Assembly: GCA_002529645.1 (NCBI GenBank)
Contig: NAEP01000023.1
Coordinates: 1 to 64,000, forward strand
Source of the DNA: Candidatus Lumbricidiphila eiseniae
GTDB taxonomy: Bacteria > Actinomycetota > Actinomycetes > Actinomycetales > Microbacteriaceae
Reading direction: 5' to 3'
Length of the DNA: 64,000 nucleotides
Shown: positions 35,643-44,315 of the stretch, piece by piece
How positions within the stretch are numbered: position 1 is the first letter of the stretch
Layout of the letters: each line of letters begins with the position of its first letter
Program-made: the position numbers and the translations under genes
Notes under the pieces: generated by a model
What the model saw: only the letters and a program-made list of their open reading frames with translations
Databases searched by the model: none
Told to the model about the DNA's origin: nothing

Positions 35643-36589
35643 CTGATTCCTGTTCGGGTAAAGCCCTGGACGAAGTACCGCTGGAAGATAAGGAAGAGGA
35701 TCACCATCGGCAGTACCGAGATCAGAGCGAGTGCCATGATCGAGTTATAGTCGGGTGCCGTCTGGTTCTTGAGGTACAGCATCCCGATCGGCAGTGTGAA
35801 AAGGTCGTTGTTCTTGAGCGCGGTGAGCGGCCAGGCGAAATCGTTCCAGCTCCCGAGCAGCGTGAGCAGGGTCAGCACTGCCAGCAGCGGCTTACACAGC
35901 GGTAGCACCACCTGCAGGAAGATGCGAATGTGGCCTGCGCCGTCGATGCGGGCCGCCTCAATGATTTCGCCCGGGATCCCGATGAAGAACTGACGGGCGA
36001 GGAAAATCCCGAACGCGGCGGCCGCGGCGGGGAGGATGACTCCCCAGTACGTGCCGAAGATGCCGACGCCGACGACCAGCTTGAACTGTGCCACCATGAT
36101 GGCCTGCACAGGGATCATCATTGTCGCGAGCCCGAGCAGGAACACGGTATTGCGGCCGCGGAACCGCAGTTGAGCGAACGCGTAGCCGGCCAGAAGGTTC
36201 ACCGTCACGGTGAGCACGGTCACGAAGACCCCGATCACCACGGAGTTGCCGAACCAGGTGACCACCGGGTACTGGTCGAGCACGTTCCGGAAGTTCTCGA
36301 ACGTGAACGTGCTCGGCCAGAGGTGCAGTCCTGGCTCGAACACCTCCCCTCGAGGAGAGAAAGCGACCACGCACATCCAGTAGAGCGGGAAGATCACGAT
36401 GAGCGAGACGATCACGGCGATGAGGGTGCGCCACGCGATGCCCTTGCGTGCTTCATTGGAGCGGTTGCGGTGCCAACTCTGGCTGCGATCTCGACGCGAT
36501 GCTCTTGCGCGCCTGGTCAGAGCGGTGGCGGTGTGCTGACGGTCAGCCACCGTGGCGACCCCGAGAGCAGGAGCAGATGTCTTCGTCAT
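35639..36589 (-). CDS. Carbohydrate ABC transporter permease (MalG type)
   Basis: 316 residues, six membrane helices after a basic cytoplasmic N-terminus. The EAA loop GEIIEAARIDGAGHIRIFLQVVLPL is present and the C-terminus ends GFTRTGIR, typical of MalG-type subunits. It pairs with the MalF-type permease and the lipoprotein upstream; no ATPase is encoded here, so a shared MsiK-type ATPase elsewhere is likely. Confidence 0.92.
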   Translation of the reverse strand: MTKTSAPALGVATVADRQHTATALTRRARASRRDRSQSWHRNRSNEARKGIAWRTLIAVIVSLIVIFPLYWMCVVAFSPRGEVFEPGLHLWPSTFTFENFRNVLDQYPVVTWFGNSVVIGVFVTVLTVTVNLLAGYAFAQLRFRGRNTVFLLGLATMMIPVQAIMVAQFKLVVGVGIFGTYWGVILPAAAAAFGIFLARQFFIGIPGEIIEAARIDGAGHIRIFLQVVLPLCKPLLAVLTLLTLLGSWNDFAWPLTALKNNDLFTLPIGMLYLKNQTAPDYNSIMALALISVLPMVILFLIFQRYFVQGFTRTGIR

Positions 36590-36598
36590 GGCCGTCTC

Positions 36599-37534
36599 CT
36601 ACTCCACCAGATCACGGGTACGGCTCGTCTTCCACTGGATGAATGTGAAGACGAGGGTGATAATCAGGATCACGATGCCGATCGCGGCACCGTATCCCTG
36701 CTCTCGGATCTGGAAACCGTTGCGGTAGGCGTAAGTCACAAGCACCGAGGTGGAGTTGCCGGGACCTCCACCGGTCATCACGAAGATCAGGTCGAATACC
36801 TGGAACGATGCGATAACGTTCATAACGAGCAAGAAGAAGGTGGATGGGCCGACCAGCAGTACGGTCAGACGGCGGAACTGCTGCCAGCGGCTCGCACCGT
36901 CGATACGGGCGGCTTCATAGAGTTCCGGCGAGATCGACTGCAGGCCGGCCAGGTAGATGATCATGTTGAAACCGACACGCAGCCAGATAGCGACAACGAT
37001 CACTGAGATCATTGCCGGGACCCCCTGCGACTGCCAGGAGATCGGACTCAATCCCATCGCGACCAGAATCTTGTTGATGAGCCCGTTCGACTGGTAAAAG
37101 ATAATCATCGCGATCATGCCGGAGGCCACACCCGATATCACCATCGGAAGCACAATGATCGTGCGGAAGATGCCGCGAGCAGGCAGCGCCGAGTTGAACA
37201 GCACTGCGAGGCCGAGGCCGGCAGCGAGGTCGATCGGCACCGTGACGAGCGTGAATACGATCGTGTTGCCCATGCTCTGCCAGAACACCGGATCGGTCAC
37301 AAGCTTGACATAGTTGCTCCAGCCAACCCACTCTGGAGTGCCAAAGCCTTTCGTCTCCTGCAACGACAGTTGGATGGCCCACAGGATTGGGAGGAAGAGG
37401 AAGATCACCATCAGGATGAGGTTCGGGCTGATAAACCCCCAGCCGACGAGCGATTCTGTGAGGCGGACGTCGCGTCGCGTCGTCCGTGGACCCGAGGCGT
37501 TTGCGTCGGGCCCATGGACGGTCATGATGGACAT
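36599..37534 (-). CDS. Carbohydrate ABC transporter permease (MalF type)
   Basis: 311 residues, six helices. The EAA loop ELYEAARIDGASRWQQFRRLTV is followed by FDLIFVMTGGGPGNSTSVLVTYAYRNGF, typical of MalF-type subunits. The ATG overlaps the binding-protein stop codon by one base (TAATG). Confidence 0.92.
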   Translation of the reverse strand: MSIMTVHGPDANASGPRTTRRDVRLTESLVGWGFISPNLILMVIFLFLPILWAIQLSLQETKGFGTPEWVGWSNYVKLVTDPVFWQSMGNTIVFTLVTVPIDLAAGLGLAVLFNSALPARGIFRTIIVLPMVISGVASGMIAMIIFYQSNGLINKILVAMGLSPISWQSQGVPAMISVIVVAIWLRVGFNMIIYLAGLQSISPELYEAARIDGASRWQQFRRLTVLLVGPSTFFLLVMNVIASFQVFDLIFVMTGGGPGNSTSVLVTYAYRNGFQIREQGYGAAIGIVILIITLVFTFIQWKTSRTRDLVE

Positions 37535-38841
37535 TACCTGCTGGCTTCCTTCACCGCAGAGGTGAGGTTTGTCAGCGTGTTACCGGTGGACTGGCCGCTG
37601 ATGAACGCCGCATCCAACTGGTCCTGCAGCGCCGTGTTAATCGCTGACATTGCGGGCGATGTCAGCTGCTTCACATCGCTGGGTTGGATGGTTGCGGCTT
37701 GGCCGACAAACACTGGCATCACATCCTTGCGCACCTGGTATGCGATCTTGTCGCCACTCAGGTCGGTGCGCGTTGGCAACTCGTTGGTGGCGGCGCAGAA
37801 GGTGGACATGCTGTCGGCCTGCACCATGAACTTCAGGAACGTGGCGGCCAGCTTGGGGTTTTTGGTTGCCTTGGTGACCACGAGCGCATTGCCACCAAGG
37901 TCGGTGGCTGCGCGCTTGTCTGTGGGCAGTGGGATGGCTGTCCAGTTGAACTTGGCGAGGCTCGCCAGGTCGGGCACGAGGAACGATCCGAGGAAGCCCA
38001 TCGCCGCAGTGCCTTCGGAGAAGAGCGAGTCAGCGTAGGTGGGCGATTTGACCGAACTGGTCGGTGGAACCCAGTTCTTCTCGAAGAAGCTTTTCGTGAA
38101 GTCGAGTGCCTTTGCGCCCTCGGCGGAGTCAATGGCCGGGGTTTTCCCATCCGAGGCGATCAGGTTGCCGCCGGCTTGGAACAGCCAGCTCAGCCAACGG
38201 GGGGCACCCGCCTGCTGCCAGTTGTACACGAACGGATACTTGTCGTTCGGTAGGCTCGCGCGCAGCTTCGCCGCGACGCCGGAGAACCGGTCCCATGTCC
38301 AGGCATCGTTCTGGGTCTTGGGCAGTGAGTCGACGCTGATGCCGGCCTGTGTGAGCAGGTCGGTGTTCACCAGCAGCGCCGAGACATCGGTCTGGTGCGG
38401 CACGCCGTACGGTTTCCCGTCGTAGGAGATGGCCTGCCACATCGCCGGGTTGAACGTGGCAATCTCATCTTTGTCAAAGTACGTGCTGAGGTCGAGCAGT
38501 TGGTTCTGGCTGGAGTAGACACCCAGATTGCCGTAGTCAACGCGGAAGATGTCCGGTGCATCGGCCGAGGAAAGCTGAGCATCGATGTTGGAGAACATCT
38601 GTTGGTACGGCACCACGTTCAGCTTGACCGTGACACCTTTGTGTTCCGACTCGAACTTCTTGACCAGTTCCGTGAAAGAGGTTTCCTCTGACTTGCTCGC
38701 CCAGGTGGTGAACGTGAGCGAACCGGAGTCACCACCGCCACTACCGCTGCCGCCACCGAAGCCGGAACAGCCGCTGAGAGTGAGTGCCGGGGCGAGGGCC
38801 ATCCCGATGAGAGCTGCAGATCTCTTCTTGCTGAACTTCAC
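37534..38841 (-). CDS. Sugar ABC transporter substrate-binding lipoprotein
   Basis: 435 residues. Signal peptide with lipobox LTLSGC, then a flexible Gly/Ser-rich linker and a family 1 extracellular solute-binding domain (LTFTTWASKSEETSFTELVKKFE, IFRVDYGNLGVYSSQNQLLDLS). It captures a sugar at the membrane for the two adjacent permeases. It heads the DeoR-set operon, divergent from the SIS-domain gene. Confidence 0.92.
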   Translation of the reverse strand: MKFSKKRSAALIGMALAPALTLSGCSGFGGGSGSGGGDSGSLTFTTWASKSEETSFTELVKKFESEHKGVTVKLNVVPYQQMFSNIDAQLSSADAPDIFRVDYGNLGVYSSQNQLLDLSTYFDKDEIATFNPAMWQAISYDGKPYGVPHQTDVSALLVNTDLLTQAGISVDSLPKTQNDAWTWDRFSGVAAKLRASLPNDKYPFVYNWQQAGAPRWLSWLFQAGGNLIASDGKTPAIDSAEGAKALDFTKSFFEKNWVPPTSSVKSPTYADSLFSEGTAAMGFLGSFLVPDLASLAKFNWTAIPLPTDKRAATDLGGNALVVTKATKNPKLAATFLKFMVQADSMSTFCAATNELPTRTDLSGDKIAYQVRKDVMPVFVGQAATIQPSDVKQLTSPAMSAINTALQDQLDAAFISGQSTGNTLTNLTSAVKEASR

Positions 38842-38920
38842 GCTGCGATCTCCTTAACTTTGTGTTCAGGTGGCACGCGGTGCTTCGCTGCACCACCTTT
38901 CGTTGTGGGAAGTATTCACC

Positions 38921-38975
38921 AATAGAGCACAATTAGTCAAGAACTTTCAAAATATGCTCATTTGTGATTGACTCT
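38921..38975. promoter_or_regulatory. Divergent promoter/operator region of the DeoR set
   Basis: The AT-rich stretch between divergent start codons (38841 and 39080) holds AGAGCACAATTAGTCAAG, AACTTTCAAAATATG and TTTGTGATTGAC, which have partial direct and inverted similarity (GAGCA, CACAA, GTCAA). The CTTTCAAA unit resembles half-sites of DeoR-family operators. No exact operator boundaries can be given. Confidence 0.4.
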
Positions 38976-38997
38976 GCTCGGGTCTCCTGAGAGCCCG

Positions 38998-39079
38998 CCC
39001 GAGCAAGAAACCCACCCGTCTGCAACGACCGCCCCTCCCCCCAGCCGAGTGAGATCCCTCCCGAGCAAGGAACACACGT
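38998..39079. repeat. 62-bp-period imperfect repeat pair before the SIS-domain gene
   Basis: CCCGAGCAAG.AAC.CAC followed by CGT appears near 38998 and near 39060; copy 2 supplies the ribosome binding site AAGGA and abuts the ATG at 39080. A TGCTCGGG...CCCGAGCA inverted repeat includes copy 1. It fits the 60-62 bp pattern but is the weakest of the sites apart from those at 62421 and 62563. Confidence 0.45.
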
Positions 39080-39982
39080 ATGAACAAAATCGCCGTCGGT
39101 GCCGCCACCCGCGCTGAGCTGACGAGCCAGCCCGAGGTCTGGGCCCGGGCGCTCGAGCTCCCCGTCGAGACCCTGGCCCTGCTTCCGCAGGCGGGCGAAA
39201 AGGCGCTGGTTATTGGATGCGGCACCTCGTACTACATCGGAGACGCGTACGCCTACCTGCGCAATGACGCGGGCATCGGACGCACGCGGGCCGCCATGCC
39301 CACCGAACTCACCTGGGTGGACGATGACGAACATATCGTGGTGATTTCCCGCTCCGGTACCACCGCCGACGTCATCGACACTGTAGAAAAGTACGGGAAT
39401 ACGCACCGCATCACCGGTCTCATTGGCGACGCCGACACCCGACTCGGCGAACTGCTCGCAGACCGTACCATCCACCTCGACTTCGCCGACGAGAAATCCA
39501 TCGTGCAGACCCGGTACGCGACGACCGGGCTCACCACCCTCCGCGCATCCATCGGTGCCGTGTCGGCGAAGCTGATTGATGACGGTCGCGAAGCGCTTGA
39601 GGTGCGACTGCCCGCTGATCCGGCCGAACTGCGGCACATCGTCTTCCTCGGCCACCGCTGGAGCGTCGGCCTCGCCCACGAGGCTGCTCTCAAGGTGCGC
39701 GAGTCCGCCGGGTTTTGGACCGAGTCCTACCCGGTGTGGGAGTACCAGCACGGCCCCATTTCCTGCGCCGGCCCCGGTAGCCTGGTGTGGGCTCTCGGTG
39801 ACCTGCCCGATGTGGTGGCCGCCGATATTCGCTCCACCGGGGCTACGGTCTACACCAACAACCTCGACCCGCAGGCCAACCTCGTGCTCGTGCATCGCCT
39901 TGCGCTGGCCCTAGCGTTACATCTCGGGCGCAATCCTGACACTCCGCCGTACCTGAACAGATCCGTCCTGGGCACCGGTTGA
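39080..39982 (+). CDS. SIS-domain sugar-phosphate isomerase/aminotransferase-like protein
   Basis: 300 residues with two SIS domains: ALVIGCGTSYYIGDAYAYL, ISRSGTTADVIDTV (SIS phosphate-binding Ser/Thr), and FLGHRWSVGLAHEAALKVRESAGFWTESYPVWEYQHGP. It resembles the isomerase half of glucosamine-6-phosphate synthase, or AgaS-like deaminase/isomerases, and lacks the glutaminase domain. It therefore likely converts an amino-sugar phosphate. ATG preceded by AAGGA. Three overlapping genes follow in one operon. Confidence 0.85.
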   Translation: MNKIAVGAATRAELTSQPEVWARALELPVETLALLPQAGEKALVIGCGTSYYIGDAYAYLRNDAGIGRTRAAMPTELTWVDDDEHIVVISRSGTTADVIDTVEKYGNTHRITGLIGDADTRLGELLADRTIHLDFADEKSIVQTRYATTGLTTLRASIGAVSAKLIDDGREALEVRLPADPAELRHIVFLGHRWSVGLAHEAALKVRESAGFWTESYPVWEYQHGPISCAGPGSLVWALGDLPDVVAADIRSTGATVYTNNLDPQANLVLVHRLALALALHLGRNPDTPPYLNRSVLGTG

Positions 39983-40308
39983 TGCCTCTTGTGACCATCG
40001 TGCTCCGCCCGCATTCGGCGGAGAAAGAGCTGCTCACCGCTGTGGCGAACGCCGTGGCGCAGGCACTCGCACTCGGCATCGGCGAGGTGATCGCCATCGC
40101 CACACCCGTCTCGGGGATCGTCGCTAGCGGCGGTGTTCCACCGGTCGGCCAGTGGCTGATCGCGACCGTGCACGGCTCCGACCGGGGCGAAGAAGAGATG
40201 CGCACCGGACTCACCGAACTCGAACGGGCTATCCGTGACTGGGCCACCGACAACAATGTAGTGATGGAAGGAGTGTGGACCGAATGGGTGTTGCCGCACA
40301 GCAGATGA
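39982..40308 (+). CDS. Tautomerase-superfamily-like small protein
   Basis: 108 residues starting MPLVTIVLRPHSAEKELLTAVANAVAQAL. A proline directly after the initiator Met and a beta-alpha-beta start fit the 4-oxalocrotonate tautomerase superfamily, where Pro1 is the catalytic base. The rest (VIAIATPVSGIVASGG, GQWLIATVHGSDRGEEEMRTGL) is unlike well-known members, so function is uncertain. ATG overlaps the SIS gene stop (TGATG) by one base. Confidence 0.5.
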   Translation: MPLVTIVLRPHSAEKELLTAVANAVAQALALGIGEVIAIATPVSGIVASGGVPPVGQWLIATVHGSDRGEEEMRTGLTELERAIRDWATDNNVVMEGVWTEWVLPHSR

Positions 40309-41279
40309 AGACCGACCTTCTCGTACTGGGTGAACTCTGCGTGGACCTGATTATCCCGGTCTGCCGTGAGATCCGCTTCGGGCAGCACGAACAGGTCGTT
40401 GAGACGACCACGCTCACGATGGGCAGTTCGTCGGCGATCACCGCGTGTGGTGCAGCCGCGCTCGGTACGTCAACGGTGCTGGCGAGCGTGCGCGGCGACG
40501 ACACATTCGGCCGCTACCTGGATGCGGAGCTCCGTCGGCGCGGCGTTGGCACGACCCTCGTGCGTGTGGACGCCACTCGCCCGACCGGCGCATCCACTCA
40601 CCTCACCCGGCCTGATGGTGACCGGGCAATTCTCACCTCTCTCGGCTCGATCGGATGCACGAGTGCGGTGGATGTGCCCGACGCAATACTGAAAACCTTC
40701 CGACACCTGCACATCGGCAGCTATTTCTTGCAGCGGGGTCTCTGGCCGGACGCGCCGGGGTTGTTCGCCCGCGCTCGCACCCTCGGGCTCACCACCTCTC
40801 TCGATGGCAACTTCGACCCCGCTCTCAGTTGGGACAGCGGCATCCTCGCTGTGCTGCAGACCACGGACGTGTTTTTCGGTAACGAGCAGGAAATCTGTGG
40901 AGTCGCGCGCAGTGCCGACGTGAGAGCGGCCATCAACACGCTGCTTGAGGTGATGCCCCTCGGCGCGATCGTGGTGTGCAAGCTCGGTGCCGACGGGGCC
41001 ACGGCAACGCGGCGTGACGGGCAGGGTCAGCGCACGGATGCCGCCGGAATTCCGGAGACGGTCGGCGAGATCGTCGACACCGTCGGTGCCGGTGATACGT
41101 TCGCCGCAGGGTTCATTACCGCCCGCCTGCGAGAAATGAGCGTGGCCGAATCGCTCGCGGTTGCCGTGTCGTGCGGTTCTGCATCCACCCGGGGCTCCGG
41201 CGGCGTCAGTGCCCAACCAGACTGGGCCACGGCCCAAACACTCGCGGCGACCGTACGGGTTGCACAGAGCCGAGGGTGA
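40305..41279 (+). CDS. PfkB-family sugar kinase
   Basis: 324 residues. LVLGELCVDLIIPV, SSAITACGAAALG, and the C-terminal DTVGAGDTFAAGF (catalytic Asp) define a PfkB kinase. Candidate substrates are 2-keto-3-deoxy sugar acids or an amino-sugar, given the dehydratase and SIS neighbours. ATG 40305 overlaps the preceding stop (ATGA). Its last codons, including the stop, lie within a duplicated sequence at 41271. Confidence 0.88.
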   Translation: MKTDLLVLGELCVDLIIPVCREIRFGQHEQVVETTTLTMGSSSAITACGAAALGTSTVLASVRGDDTFGRYLDAELRRRGVGTTLVRVDATRPTGASTHLTRPDGDRAILTSLGSIGCTSAVDVPDAILKTFRHLHIGSYFLQRGLWPDAPGLFARARTLGLTTSLDGNFDPALSWDSGILAVLQTTDVFFGNEQEICGVARSADVRAAINTLLEVMPLGAIVVCKLGADGATATRRDGQGQRTDAAGIPETVGEIVDTVGAGDTFAAGFITARLREMSVAESLAVAVSCGSASTRGSGGVSAQPDWATAQTLAATVRVAQSRG

Positions 41280-41358
41280 GCGCGGGCGAGGGTTCTGCGC
41301 CCGCCGACGGCTCTCAGTATGACCTGGTCGAACGAGGGTGAGCGCGGGCGGGGTTCTG
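41271..41358. repeat. 61/62-bp-period repeat pair containing the PfkB stop codon
   Basis: CGAGGGTGAGCGCGGGCG plus GGGTTCTG occurs at 41271-41297 and 41333-41358; copy 2 lacks one base, so the period is 62 bp at the 5' end and 61 at the 3' end. Copy 1 contains the last codons and TGA of the kinase gene, so the repeat is native gene-end sequence that was duplicated. Confidence 0.7.
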
Positions 41359-41388
41359 TGAGGTCAACAACGTCCCCGAGTATCACAC

Positions 41389-42135
41389 CTAACTGTGTTC
41401 TGTGGGAACAAAGGTTGACTGACCGATCAGTTCGGAGGAGCCAACAACGCCATAGTCAACGCCGGGCAGCGACATCTCGAAGTGCTGATGCATAGCTCGG
41501 AGCGCCGCTGGCAAGTTCCCCGACTCAACAGCATCCGCAATGGCTTTGTGAGTTCCATAGGCGACTTCTGCTGCGGGTCTGTCTGACTCGAGAAGTTGGG
41601 CATAGATCGCGTCGAGCGAGTCTGAGACAACGGCGTGGAGCGCTTCGATCATGATCCTCAGCGCGCGGTTACCGGATACGCTGGCCAGGGCGATATGAAA
41701 CTCGACATCCGCATCGCGGAGCGCTACGAGTCCGTCTGCATTGGACATGTTTTCGAGCGCGACCATCATTGCAGAGGTGTCACGATCAGGAACCGCTGCG
41801 GCAAGCACAGCTGATTGCACTTCGAGTCCCGCGCGACACTGCTGGATCTCTTCCAGGGTGACACCATCGACACGCAATTGATGGCGCAGCATTGACGAGA
41901 TGGTTTCTGGGTCAGGATGTCTCACGACCGTCTCGCGTCCCTGCCTGCGTATGATCAGCCCGCGGCCGGTGAGCGTCGCCATTGCCTCGCGAACAACGAT
42001 CACGCTGACACCGAACCGGTTTGCAAGCTCACCAACAGAAGGCAGAGCCGCTCCCGGCAAGAGGCCTTCGGTCACAATGAGGTCGAGCGTCTGCTCGGTC
42101 ACGTAGTCAGCGAGCGACTGCTTTACAACCTGCAT
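41389..42135 (-). CDS. GntR/FadR-family transcriptional regulator
   Basis: 248 residues. Winged helix-turn-helix with LPSVGELANRFGVSVIVVREAMATLTGRGLIIRRQG, then an FCD domain (AGLEVQSAVLAAA, DADVEFHIALASVSGNRAL, HKAIADAVESG) that binds a carboxylate ligand with a metal. It is divergent from the dehydrogenase gene and shares operator-like motifs with it, so it likely controls the rhamnose-like set. Confidence 0.88.
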   Translation of the reverse strand: MQVVKQSLADYVTEQTLDLIVTEGLLPGAALPSVGELANRFGVSVIVVREAMATLTGRGLIIRRQGRETVVRHPDPETISSMLRHQLRVDGVTLEEIQQCRAGLEVQSAVLAAAVPDRDTSAMMVALENMSNADGLVALRDADVEFHIALASVSGNRALRIMIEALHAVVSDSLDAIYAQLLESDRPAAEVAYGTHKAIADAVESGNLPAALRAMHQHFEMSLPGVDYGVVGSSELIGQSTFVPTEHS

Positions 42136-42158
42136 ACGCCTCAGTATAGGATGAATGC

Positions 42159-42177
42159 CTAACTGCTTCTATGTTAG
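42159..42177. promoter_or_regulatory. Candidate GntR operator between the regulator and the MDR gene
   Basis: CTAACTGCTTCTATGTTAG has CTAAC/GTTAG ends and sits between divergent starts (42135 and 42193). The core recurs inverted at 43230-43246, which argues for a true binding site. Confidence 0.65.
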
Positions 42178-42192
42178 TTGAAGGGAGTCGCC

Positions 42193-43233
42193 GTGAAGGC
42201 ACTCGTTCTGGCGGACTTCTACGATCTCCAAGTTCTTGAGGTAGACCGTCCAACACTCGAACCACACGACGCGCTGGTGCGCATTTTGTACACCGGGATC
42301 TGCGGCTCGGACATTCACGGCTACACGGGCGAGAATGGTCGTCGCAGGGTGGGCCAAATCATGGGCCACGAAACAGTGGGAATCCTCGAAGAACTCGGTG
42401 CGGATGTCGCGCCGAGGGGAATATCTCTGGGCTCTCTTGTGACCATCAACCCACTCGTTGTTTCGGCGGAGGATCTCCTTCGCTATCCGGGTCGAGAGCA
42501 GCACGCTCCCTCGATGTGGGTGCTTGGAGTGCGCGCAGACCGTCCCGCCGCCTTTGCGCAGTACACGGTTATACCCGCCGCAAACCTCGTGCCAGTGGGT
42601 GAACTCGATGACCCCAGGGTCGGTGCGCTCATAGAGCCTCTTGCCGTCGCAATCCATGCTGTCGCACGCGCTCTGGAAAAATGTTGCGCGGACTCAGCAC
42701 TCATCATCGGCGGCGGTCCGATCGGGCAAATGCTCAATATCGCACTTGCCCGAGTGGGGGTCAACAGCCGCACCCAGGTGGAACCGCACGAAGCTCGACG
42801 GTCAGTCTGTTGTTCGCTCGGGGCCTGCGCCATCGATCCTGCTGCGCTGGAGCGTGACATCCTGGCGGGACGACGGTGGCCCGTTGTCTTCGACGCTGTG
42901 GGTGCGTCACAGACGCTCGAAAGTGCCCTCGCTGCCGCAGACGTGGGTGGCACCGTGTGCTTGGTCGGTATGCATTCACCGACTCTTACCGTGGATGCGT
43001 ATGCGATCAGCACGCAGGAGCGGACCGTAGTCGGGAGTTTTGTCTACTCACGGATGGACTTCGATGCTGCGGCAGCTTACTCGGTTGAACAGGGCGCTCG
43101 ACTCGTGCCGCTCATTGATTCGGTCGTCTCTCTCGAGGAGGCACCCGCGGAGTTCGCACGACTTGCCGCAGATGGAACCGCTGCGGCCGCTAGGGTGCTC
43201 GTCGACATGACGCCGCCTCTTGACAGCCTCTAA
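42193..43233 (+). CDS. Medium-chain zinc alcohol dehydrogenase
   Basis: 346 residues from the GTG at 42193, which follows GAAGGGAG. Catalytic zinc ligands Cys37 (GICGSD), His59 and Glu60 (MGHETVG) are present. The lobe that normally carries four structural-zinc cysteines (after NPLVVSAEDLLRYP) has none, so that site is absent. Rossmann GGGPIGQMLNIA present. Likely oxidises a sugar or sugar alcohol in the pathway. Confidence 0.85.
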   Translation: MKALVLADFYDLQVLEVDRPTLEPHDALVRILYTGICGSDIHGYTGENGRRRVGQIMGHETVGILEELGADVAPRGISLGSLVTINPLVVSAEDLLRYPGREQHAPSMWVLGVRADRPAAFAQYTVIPAANLVPVGELDDPRVGALIEPLAVAIHAVARALEKCCADSALIIGGGPIGQMLNIALARVGVNSRTQVEPHEARRSVCCSLGACAIDPAALERDILAGRRWPVVFDAVGASQTLESALAAADVGGTVCLVGMHSPTLTVDAYAISTQERTVVGSFVYSRMDFDAAAAYSVEQGARLVPLIDSVVSLEEAPAEFARLAADGTAAAARVLVDMTPPLDSL

Positions 43234-43246
43234 TAGAAGCAGTTAG
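43230..43246. promoter_or_regulatory. Second candidate GntR operator, before the binding-protein gene
   Basis: CTAATAGAAGCAGTTAG is the inverted form of the site at 42159-42177 (reverse complement CTAACTGCTTCTATTAG). It starts at the MDR stop codon and precedes the ABC gene at 43283. Confidence 0.65.
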
Positions 43247-43282
43247 TCTCTTGTTGTCACCGCACTCAAAGGAGAGTACGAA

Positions 43283-44248
43283 ATGGATAGAGACAAAAAG
43301 CGACGTGCAGCTTTGGCGGTCATCAGCGGAACAGTTCTCGTCAGTGTCCTGACTGGTTGCGCGAACAGTGGCGGCACGACGTCTGTGAACAAGGGAACGA
43401 TTGGCTTCATCACCCTCAACCAGACGCAGGAAATTTTCATTAGTCAGACCAAAGCCGCACAGCAGTGGGCGGACAAGAACAGCTACAAGCTGCTCGTGGG
43501 TGACCCCAACAATGACCCACTCACTCAGGCCAACATCATCGATGGGTGGATCGATAGCAAGCAGGTTGACGCACTGCTCATTGGCCCCGTCGATGAAAAA
43601 GCCCTGTTGCCGAGCCTTGACAAAGCGAACACCGCGAAGATTCCTACGATCGTTTCCTCGGGGTTAGACAAGCCTCAGAACGATCATCAGGGTGTCCTGG
43701 TGGTTGATTGGAACCTGTTTGGCCGCAATGCGGGTGAAGCACTTGCGGGGTGCATTAACGAGCGGTTTGGTGGCACGGCAAAGATTGTGATTCTTGACGG
43801 TCCCGAACTGCCGGGTGACATCGTCACGGGTCGCATCAACGGTGAACTTCAGAAGATCAAAGAACTCAGCCCGAAGTCGACGGTTGTCGCGCAGCAGAAC
43901 GGTCAAGGAAAGCGGCTGCCGAGTCTCGACATCATGGCAGCGCTACTTCTTGCGAACCCAGACATTACAGCAGTAACAGGAACAAATGACGACTCAATGA
44001 TCGGTGTGGCCAATGCCTTCAAAGCAGCCGGGAAGGATCCGTCAAAGATGTGCATTGTTGGGTTGGATGCCACCGAGGAGGGACTTGCTCTCGTGAAAAG
44101 TGGTGAGTTCTACGCGACGGTGGACTTGCAGCCGATTCAACAGATCCTTGATGGCCTGAAACTTCTCAACGACATGAAAGCAGGAAGCGTTGCAGCAGAT
44201 GCGCGCCGGATCGTGGTCGACACAAAGATCGTCAAGGCAACAAGCTAG
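43283..44248 (+). CDS. Ribose/rhamnose-type ABC substrate-binding lipoprotein
   Basis: 321 residues. Lipobox LTGCAN after a signal peptide; periplasmic binding protein type 1 domain (GTIGFITLNQTQEIFISQTKAAQQWA, IDGWIDSKQVDALLIGPVD, GTNDDSMIGVANAFKAAG). ATG has AGGAGAG upstream. It delivers a monosaccharide to the permease and ATPase that follow. Confidence 0.9.
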   Translation: MDRDKKRRAALAVISGTVLVSVLTGCANSGGTTSVNKGTIGFITLNQTQEIFISQTKAAQQWADKNSYKLLVGDPNNDPLTQANIIDGWIDSKQVDALLIGPVDEKALLPSLDKANTAKIPTIVSSGLDKPQNDHQGVLVVDWNLFGRNAGEALAGCINERFGGTAKIVILDGPELPGDIVTGRINGELQKIKELSPKSTVVAQQNGQGKRLPSLDIMAALLLANPDITAVTGTNDDSMIGVANAFKAAGKDPSKMCIVGLDATEEGLALVKSGEFYATVDLQPIQQILDGLKLLNDMKAGSVAADARRIVVDTKIVKATS

Positions 44249-44315
44249 TGGCACTCAGACGTGCTTAGGCCGAATATACCTGCCGCTCCGTTCCAGCCGA
44301 AAGGTTCACACAAGC

